In this document: piece after piece, positions 57,640 to 64,000 of the stretch
Position numbering within the stretch: position 1 is the stretch's first letter
Layout: each line of letters begins with the position of its first letter
Made by a program: the position numbers and the translations under genes
DNA from: Ehretia macrophylla
Lineage: Eukaryota > Streptophyta > Magnoliopsida > Boraginales > Ehretiaceae
Direction: 5' to 3'
Length of the DNA: 64,000 bases
Assembly: GCA_037974665.1 (NCBI GenBank)
Contig: CM075780.1
Coordinates: 6,127,268 to 6,191,267, forward strand
The notes under the pieces: generated by a model
Database searches by the model: none
Told to the model about the DNA's origin: nothing
What the model saw: only the letters and a program-made list of their open reading frames with translations

Positions 57640-58445
57640 ACTGCCATTAGCGACGAAAACTTTACGATGATAAAATTTTGTCACCAATAGAGACGATAGT
57701 GCGACGACTTGAGACATGAGTAAATTGGTGCAATCTTTGAGATGAATTTGCTATGAGTTAGCGATGTAAATGAAATTTTGTTGCTAATACGTTTCAAATA
57801 GCAACACGTTAGTGACGAAATTTGAGAAAAAAATCGTCACTAATTTGTTTCAAATAGAGATAAATTAATGACAAAAGATTTCAAATGAACATGCGCCGCT
57901 AATTTCGTCGCTAATACATATGAAATAGTAACGAGTTAGCGACAAAGTTTTAGAAAAAAATATTTGTCGAAATGTTGTCCCTAAATAGAGACAATTTAGT
58001 GACAATTGATACAAAATAACATGCGTCAATAATTTAGTTGCTAATAAGTAACAAATAACAACAAATTTAATGATGACGTTTTAGAAATTAATATTCGCCA
58101 AAATGTCGTCCCTAATTGGTTTCAAATAGAGACAATTTTAGCGACAAAAAATTTTAAAATAACATCCATCTGAATTTCGTTGCTAATATGTATCAAATAG
58201 CAACAAAATTAGGGACAAAGTTTGAAAAACAAATATTTGTCAAAAGTTCATCGCTAATTGGTTTCAAATAGAGACAACTTTGTGACAAAAGGGTTTAAAT
58301 TAACATGCGTCGCTAATTTCATTTCTAATACGTCTCAAATAGCAACGAGTTAGCTATGAAGATTTAGAAAAAAAATATTCATCAAAATTTCATCCCTAAT
58401 TGGTTTGAAATAGAGACAACTTAGTGACAAAAAGATGAATCTTTT
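57640..58445. repeat. CACTA-2 subterminal repeat array
   Basis: Eight or so degenerate copies of a unit of about 100 bp built on CGTCGCTAATTTGTTTCAAA, ATAGAGACAA and TTAGCGACAAA. The unit differs from that of CACTA-1, so the two elements would respond to different binding proteins. Confidence 0.8.
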
Positions 58446-60119
58446 CATGAAATTTGAAATTCGTCATTTCATAATAAAATACCATTTTAGATTGGCGAGT
58501 TTTTAATAATTATAATTTACATTAACCAAATATGAAGACTACATTTAAGAAGTAAATTATATACAATGACTTTATGGCAACATGAAAATTCAAATAAACA
58601 AATTTTAAAATGGTCAAAATTAAATTTGTGAATAATAAAGAAGTGATTTATAATAAATAATCTAAAAAGTTGGACTCCGCTAGTTGGGTTCCTTCGTCGT
58701 CAAAATAAATAAATAATTAAAATAGAGTTACCAAAAGAATTAAGAATTTAAGATGTAATACAAAAATGTTAAAGTTGTTTAATTCATTAGTGGACTTATA
58801 ATACATAAATTTTGGGATGTAATACACAAATTTTTATTTAATTCAATAATTCAGTTGCTTTGAAACTCATTTATCTTATTAAAGTTCTAGTGAAGAAAAA
58901 GCTATTCAGAAAATCATTACTAGAGTTGGAAGTAAGGAGTAGAGACACTTTGTTTAGGCTAACAATAATCAAGAGTCAAAATTTGCCTTACTAAAAGCCT
59001 AAAATGAATTTGACCCCCAATAAAGTAATTGTAAATAATTAACGATCTTATGTCTTCATTGATAGGTTGGAACCTTCTTGTTTATAATTAGTTTGATTTT
59101 TTGACTCTAATTATATCCTTTATGAATTTAGAGTCTAATGAAATCTTTCTATTTGCTTAATTAACTAAAACAAAAGAAAAGTTCAAACTTTTACAAACAA
59201 ACTTGTCATTTAGTTTCTATCAATTATTCTAATGTTTAGAATATCTTTTTGGTGTCACATATACTATTAAATTCAAAAATTAAATTTCCTTTAATGCAAT
59301 AATCTTGTTTAAATGTCACTAATGTGTTAGTGTTTTCCAGTTTAAGCTTAACATTTGCAAGTGATGCAGCTTAAGATTTACAAGTGATGTATAGCTCAAG
59401 ATGTAAACATATGTACAAAAGTATTAGCACAAGCATTTTCAAGATGTTTTTCTCTATTTTTGAATTTCTCGTATTCTCAAAAAGATATGTTTTTTTGTTT
59501 TCACGTTCTCACATTCTCAAAATTATGTAAACTGCTGCAACCGCTAGTTAACGGATCGGTCCACACCATTGGCCGGTTGTATCACCCAACAAAGGTGAAA
59601 CAACCAGTCGACTTTGACAGTTGACCCCATAGGCCAGCAACATCGACCGGTAACTTCTGCCTTTGTCGGGTGAGGCATTGAGGTTGAGACAATCAAAGTC
59701 TCATTACACATTTCCATTTAGCACAATTTATAGCATACAAAGAGATTCATATATCAGTTGAATAGATTCACATTGACATTATTAGAATGAGTAGCATGAC
59801 AGTGGGAGGTCATCAAAATAGCATCTCAAGGTATTTTCGACATTTGTATCAATCAAGAGATATTATTTTTCTTGAGTTAGTGCATTAGTGAATAACTGAG
59901 CATATAGCAGTATTAGTACGAGTACAGGTCATGATGTAATCTCATAAAAGATACAAAAGTAAGCAATTATGGACTAATTAACCATGCGACATAACAAATA
60001 AAAAGTCATCACCAATTCAATTGTCATATTTTGCAAAGTAAGAAACTGGGATCCATGAATTTTTGAAAGCTTAATTAATCAACAATTTAAAAACAGGATT
60101 GGCACAGGCAAAAGGTCTA
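58446..60119. other. AT-rich stretch, no gene seen
   Basis: Mostly AT-rich and non-coding. A GC-richer patch at 59535-59700 has several CCGGT/ACCGG motifs (CATCGACCGGTAAC, GGCCGGTTG), mirrored by a similar patch at 61715-61880 on the other side of the neighbouring gene. Confidence 0.5.
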
Positions 60120-60652
60120 GGCAGTTGTGTCTTCATCAGAACTATCCTCATTTTGCTCAAGACTTCTTTGATCATGTTCCCATGTGCTTGGCATCGGAGG
60201 AGGATCATATCATTTCTCAGTAATCCAATGATTTTACGAATCCACCCATGAACTGATGTCTAACACTTGTTGTTTAAGAGACTTTAATTCCTTACAAAAG
60301 ATGTATTTGACTCTCCTTTCCATTTGGGTCATCCGATCTTCAAAGCAATCTTCAAGGGCAAAGATTAGGATATTCATGTCAAATGGTGACTGGGTGTTTA
60401 TTTGAGGAACACTGTTACTTGACCCAGCACCTTTTCTTCATTCCCTCTCAACCGCATCGGTTCTTAAAGATTCTCTTAGGGTTGCTCGAACATCTCTTTC
60501 TTCATTGTTTCCTTCATCATCAGAATCGACATCCATCCGATCATATTCATTGTCTGTGTTAGGTTCTTCCTCAACAACTTTTTTTTTCTTTTTCCTTTGA
60601 CAATTTTGCTTTATTTTTTTACTGGTTCTCCATTTGTAGCAATTTGTTGAGC

Positions 60653-61501
60653 TTAAGATAATTTCTCAACTTCACTGAGCTTATATATTTTACCTTCATA
60701 GATAAATAAGCCCATGCATTTCATAGCCGCCTTATTAAACCTCCAACTAGGAAAAAATCTACCAACAGTAGGCAGTGGAACTTCATAATCCTTAAATATC
60801 CGAGTTAGCACCATTCCATATGCTAGACTCATGATTCTGGTCCTAATGTGCCACATGTGAGATAGCATCATATATGGAAGATGAATTTTCTTTCTTGCAT
60901 TGATCATATATATAGTATAGGCGTCACAGTACTGTACTTGACCATCATTAGCACCTCTAGGCATAATTAAGTTAGTGACAATGTGCAACAATAGCCTATT
61001 TCGACCAGTCATATCATGATCATAAGGGGTATAAGCATCATCATCGTCCAGAGATTTATCAATCCCTTCCTATATCATCGACATCATAGCATCATTATCA
61101 TTTATATGCATCTCTGGCCATCCTTTAGCATTATAGTACTTCTGGCCAGTTAGAGGAAGATCAAACAAATTTGCTAAATAGGCTTCAGTTAAACAAATTT
61201 CTATTCCTCTAACAGTTGAAATCAAACTGTGATTAGGACATTCTTTAAGCAAGCAATAGAATTCTCTAACTAACTCATTATGCATGGGACATTCTAGATG
61301 TATGAAAGTTTTACAGCCTTGAAATTCAAAGCATTCAATAATATCAGTACCTTCAAAAGATGAATCCACAATTGGTTTGCCAGCAATGACACTGCACTTT
61401 TTGAATTTATCGTGTATTCTTTGAGTAGAAGTCGTCTCTCTTGAATATGACTATGCTTGATTCTACGTGGATGCTGAACCTCTGCCCTTTGTGCGAGCCA
61501 T
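60653..61501 (-). pseudogene. 'Putative plant transposon protein' gene
   Basis: Minus-strand coding remnant with likely start MARTKGRGSAST at 61501. Recognisable parts are FEFQGCKTFIHLECPMHNEL, GIEICLTEAYLANLFDLPLT and then RLLLHIVTNLIMPRGAND, QYCDAYTIYMINARKKIHLP and IMSLAYGMVLTRIFKDYEVP. This is the pattern of the large plant family named 'putative plant transposon protein', whose function is unknown. Weak coding character continues to about 60120 with a Lys/Glu-rich tail. It has several breaks. Whether it belongs to CACTA-2 or to another element is unclear. Confidence 0.68.
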
Positions 61502-61714
61502 GTCCAAAGTATTTAAAAAATCAGTGAAAACTAGGTTTTTGATGTGCGAGAAATGTGTTTATGGAGTTACAAATAAGTTCAATCGGTAAAATTTGATGTT
61601 TGGCAAGAGGGATTTTCAGAGTTTGAGAGAGGTTTTTGGAAAAAAAAGTGTTTGAAAATAAATAAAACTGGCCAAAGCAGTAGTTTTAAGTAAAAACCTG
61701 TCGTGACTTTCTAG

Positions 61715-61885
61715 CTTCATGTCGATGTAGTCGACTGGTTATATTGTCCGGTTCCATCGACCGGTGCCTTATGTTGGGGACGGTCGACATTAACGGTCGA
61801 TGGGATCGACCGGCTGGGTTGGCCGGTTAAATATTTTTTTGCCGGTAGATGGTGTCGGCTAACCCAATTGTTCGGATTGGTTGGT
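61715..61885. repeat. CCGGTCGA-type motif cluster
   Basis: GC-rich patch with repeated inverted motifs GTCGACTGG, ATCGACCGG, GGTCGA and TTGGCCGGTTAAA, in the promoter-side flank of the minus-strand gene at 60653-61501. Confidence 0.6.
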
Positions 61886-62067
61886 CAACTCTAATGCATG
61901 CTTGTATGTTTTATAGTTAAAAATGATAGTACAAATAAGAATTAACAATTATATATTTTCACTATATCAGTAGCGAATAGGAAATACATGCTTGTATGTT
62001 TTATAGTTAAATAAATAAAATTTTAATGTTTACCTTTTAATTTCAAAATACTTCTCTACTAATTTTA

Positions 62068-62146
62068 ATTCTCTTAATTTATACTTTTGTAAATTAATAT
62101 TGAGTGGTGACTCTTAATTTATACTTCGTAAATTAATATTGAGTGG
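62068..62146. repeat. Short tandem duplication (about 42 bp)
   Basis: CTCTTAATTTATACTT...AAATTAATATTGAGTGG occurs twice in a row. A 25-bp direct repeat beginning CATGCTTGTATGTTTTATAG also occurs at about 61897 and 61986. Confidence 0.75.
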
Positions 62147-62151
62147 CAAGT

Positions 62152-62310
62152 TTTAGGGTTTAGGGTTTAGGGGCTAGGGGTTAGGGGTTAGGGTTTAAGT
62201 TTAACGTTTAGGGCTTAGGGTTTAAGGGTAGGGTTTAAGTTTTTATTTATTTATTATTTTTAAAAAAAAAATTTAAATTTTTTTTGCCTTAGGGTTTAAG
62301 TTTAGGGTTT
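62152..62310. repeat. Degenerate interstitial telomere-like repeats
   Basis: Runs of TTTAGGG with variants TTAGGGG, TTTAAGGG and CTTAGGG at 62152-62245 and 62287-62310, split by a T/A-rich stretch. The plant-type telomere motif is evident but irregular. Confidence 0.8.
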
Positions 62311-62311
62311 A

Positions 62312-64000
62312 TGTGGTACCACGAACCCGACACGTATTTAATAGTATTTAATTGCATTTAAAGTTCATATGAATTGCATCTTATTGACCTTTCACATTCT
62401 TTGACCAAACTAATTGACTTTTCATCTACATTGACAAGATAGGACAAGGTGAGAATTTTTGAAATGTTTAATGAAGGGCAAACTTGGGATTAGAAAAAAA
62501 ATGCAAGGTTAAGTTAGTCAAATTTTGGGTCAAATTTGGAATTAAATCTGAACCAATTGGGGAATATTCAGGTGGAAAACTATACATGGTTGGAAAGCTC
62601 TACGAGTTTAGTTTCTAGGGCTTCAAACCGTTCGTGAATTGGAGTTTTCTAGAAAGAGTTATAGTCGTTTTCGTAAGGTGTCGCAGAGCTGTTTTGCCTA
62701 TGCGGGTTTGACCGAACCTCTGACCTTTTGACCTTCTATTTAAGTTATTTTCATCAAAACAAAGCCAAAAAATGTTTTTTTCATCTTCTCCACCAGTCAA
62801 GAGCTTCAACCAACATGAATAGTAAACCATTTCATATTTTAGCTAATATTTGGAGTTAGGGGTGGAACCAAGATGCAAGACCAACAATTTTGAGTTCATG
62901 GCGAGTTCTATCATCTTTTTATCGGTGATTTTAGCTTTATTTTGCGGAAAAATGTGAGGGCATTTTCTAACCCATTCTTCAAAAGTAATTATTTGTGTTA
63001 GATATTGCTAAATCAATGCTTAATACTTGTTATTTAGATGCTAGAAAATATATTTCTTGTTTTATAGCTTGTGTAGAGCTGATTTTAGTTGAAGTTGATC
63101 CTTTGCTAGATGTGAATATAAATGTAAACAAGGTGTTTGTTTAATGTTCTAAGGGAAGTATATGGATATGTTACATGCTAGATTAATGCCCAGAGATAGC
63201 TCAAATGCAATAAAACTTCAAGAGAATTCAAGTATACAAAATGTGAATTTCAGAAAGTGCACTGCCCCTGTTTTTCGGAGGATTTTTGACATAATAAACG
63301 AGCTCAAAAATTAACAAATATATAATTGCAGCTAGATTAGGTAGTTTTGAGCAAATGTTGATTTCTGGTTCTAAGGCTAATTCTAACATTTTGACCTTCC
63401 GATTTAAGCATTTCCGAAATGTTTCCTGAAATCGCTGGTGCAGGGTAGTTTAGAGTAGTTGAACGGAAAAGGCCATAACTCATGGAATTTAACTCGGAAT
63501 TAGGCACCGTTTGATTCTAAAGTTATTTACACTCGAAGAGATACGTTTTAAAGTAAAAATTGGTTAGTTTGGAGGTGAATATAATAGGTAACCTAATTGA
63601 TTAATTTAATCATCTGTTAGAGAAATTGAAAAATGTATTAGTGGGATTATTATTTAATATTGTTAATTGGGATAACTAAATGGTGAAATTGTTAATTCTT
63701 GCTAATGTCTATTGTTGTTAAGTGATATTTAATCATGTGGAATTGTTAGTTCTTGCATATTAATTGCTATTTCTTGTGGTATATTGATTATGTAAGTTAG
63801 GGCAAATATTATAAATGTTGTGTTTGATGTAAAATCTTGTCATAAATGATGTTTATGTAGCTAGTAGAACACTCTTTGAGGGTTATTGCTCTTGTTTAAC
63901 TAATGATTAGTGGTGTCATATTAAAGAATGTTAAAGAGCACTATTCACACAAGTCCTTTAAATTATGACCCAATGCTTGATTTAATAGTTGGTACGGGTT
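62312..64000 (+). repeat. LTR running off the window end, element E-related
   Basis: Starts TGTGGTACCACGAACCCGAC, then TATTTAATTGCATTTAA, which parallels the element E LTR read on its own strand (TGTGATAACCCGAACCCG...). A donor-like AATGTGAGGGC is at about 62952, at the place expected from other LTRs. No coding region seen. Confidence 0.68.

Larger units (their letters stand above)
57627..62311. mobile_element. CACTA-2: left end and interior, right end not found
   Basis: CACTACAAGAAAAACTGCC at 57627 is a typical CACTA terminus, followed by a subterminal repeat array of a different sequence from CACTA-1. No matching GTAGTG terminus was found in the window. The element may run past 64000 with the LTR at 62312 inserted into it, or may be truncated. 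The given end is only where the next repeat starts. Confidence 0.6.

Noticed and set aside
61905-62015. Direct repeats CATGCTTGTATGTTTTATAG as ends of a small transposon
   Set aside because: Only about 90 bp apart, no terminal inverted repeats and no target duplication. More likely a local duplication.
1-64000. CRISPR arrays, bacterial operons, rRNA genes
   Set aside because: Nothing of the kind is visible. All features point to plant nuclear DNA, and the direct repeats are LTRs, subterminal arrays or minisatellites.

Overview
This window looks like plant nuclear heterochromatin, probably from a eudicot. No intact host gene was found. Almost every base belongs to transposable elements inserted into one another: Ty3/gypsy LTR retrotransposons (Tekay/Del-type chromoviruses and one Tat-type element), CACTA (En/Spm-type) DNA transposons and a TRIM-type mini-retrotransposon. 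Supporting marks are initiator-tRNA-Met primer sites (TGGTATCAGAGC), CACTAC termini with 3-bp target duplications, Arabidopsis-type telomere motifs (TTTAGGG) and fragments of typical plant genes (GEM-like, type-B ARR).

Layout. 1-3280 and 3281-6967 hold two minus-strand Ty3 fragments, each a gag piece plus a 5' LTR. 6968-33202 is an old plus-strand Tat-type element (gag, protease, RT, RNase H, integrase, then an antisense extra ORF). It is split by LTR fragments at 7325-9204 and 11877-13601, by a whole Tekay-type element with two LTRs at 15665-27673, and by a solo LTR at 28863-31297. The 3' LTR of the Tekay-type element itself contains a 3.6-kb solo LTR (23396-26960) with a perfect 5-bp target duplication. 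33203-37852 is a minus-strand chromovirus reduced to two LTRs around a short remnant.

37853-57157 is a 19.3-kb CACTA transposon with matching termini and an ATT target duplication. It carries subterminal repeat arrays, a five-exon TNPA-like gene and a decayed TNPD transposase gene on the minus strand. The transposase gene is split by a young non-autonomous LTR element (42423-49319) whose interior is a degenerate minisatellite. Upstream of the transposase the CACTA carries captured plant gene pieces on the plus strand, a type-B ARR GARP-domain fragment and a two-exon GEM-like fragment that kept its intron, plus a triple-LTR TRIM array. 57161-57623 is another LTR fragment. 57627 onward starts a second CACTA-like terminus, followed by a 'putative plant transposon protein' gene, degenerate telomere repeats, and a plus-strand LTR running off the window end.

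The two observations most worth pursuing are these. (1) The CACTA element has transduplicated at least two regulatory genes. (2) Many otherwise diverged LTRs share an ordered RNA-like module: an AG/GTGAGGG donor-like site, a CAACCTACTTTGTTG motif, a GGTTGCAACC palindrome, a CTCACTGAG hairpin whose stem shows compensatory changes between copies, and a TTTCAG/G acceptor-like site. Together these suggest an intron-like or structured leader inside the LTR.
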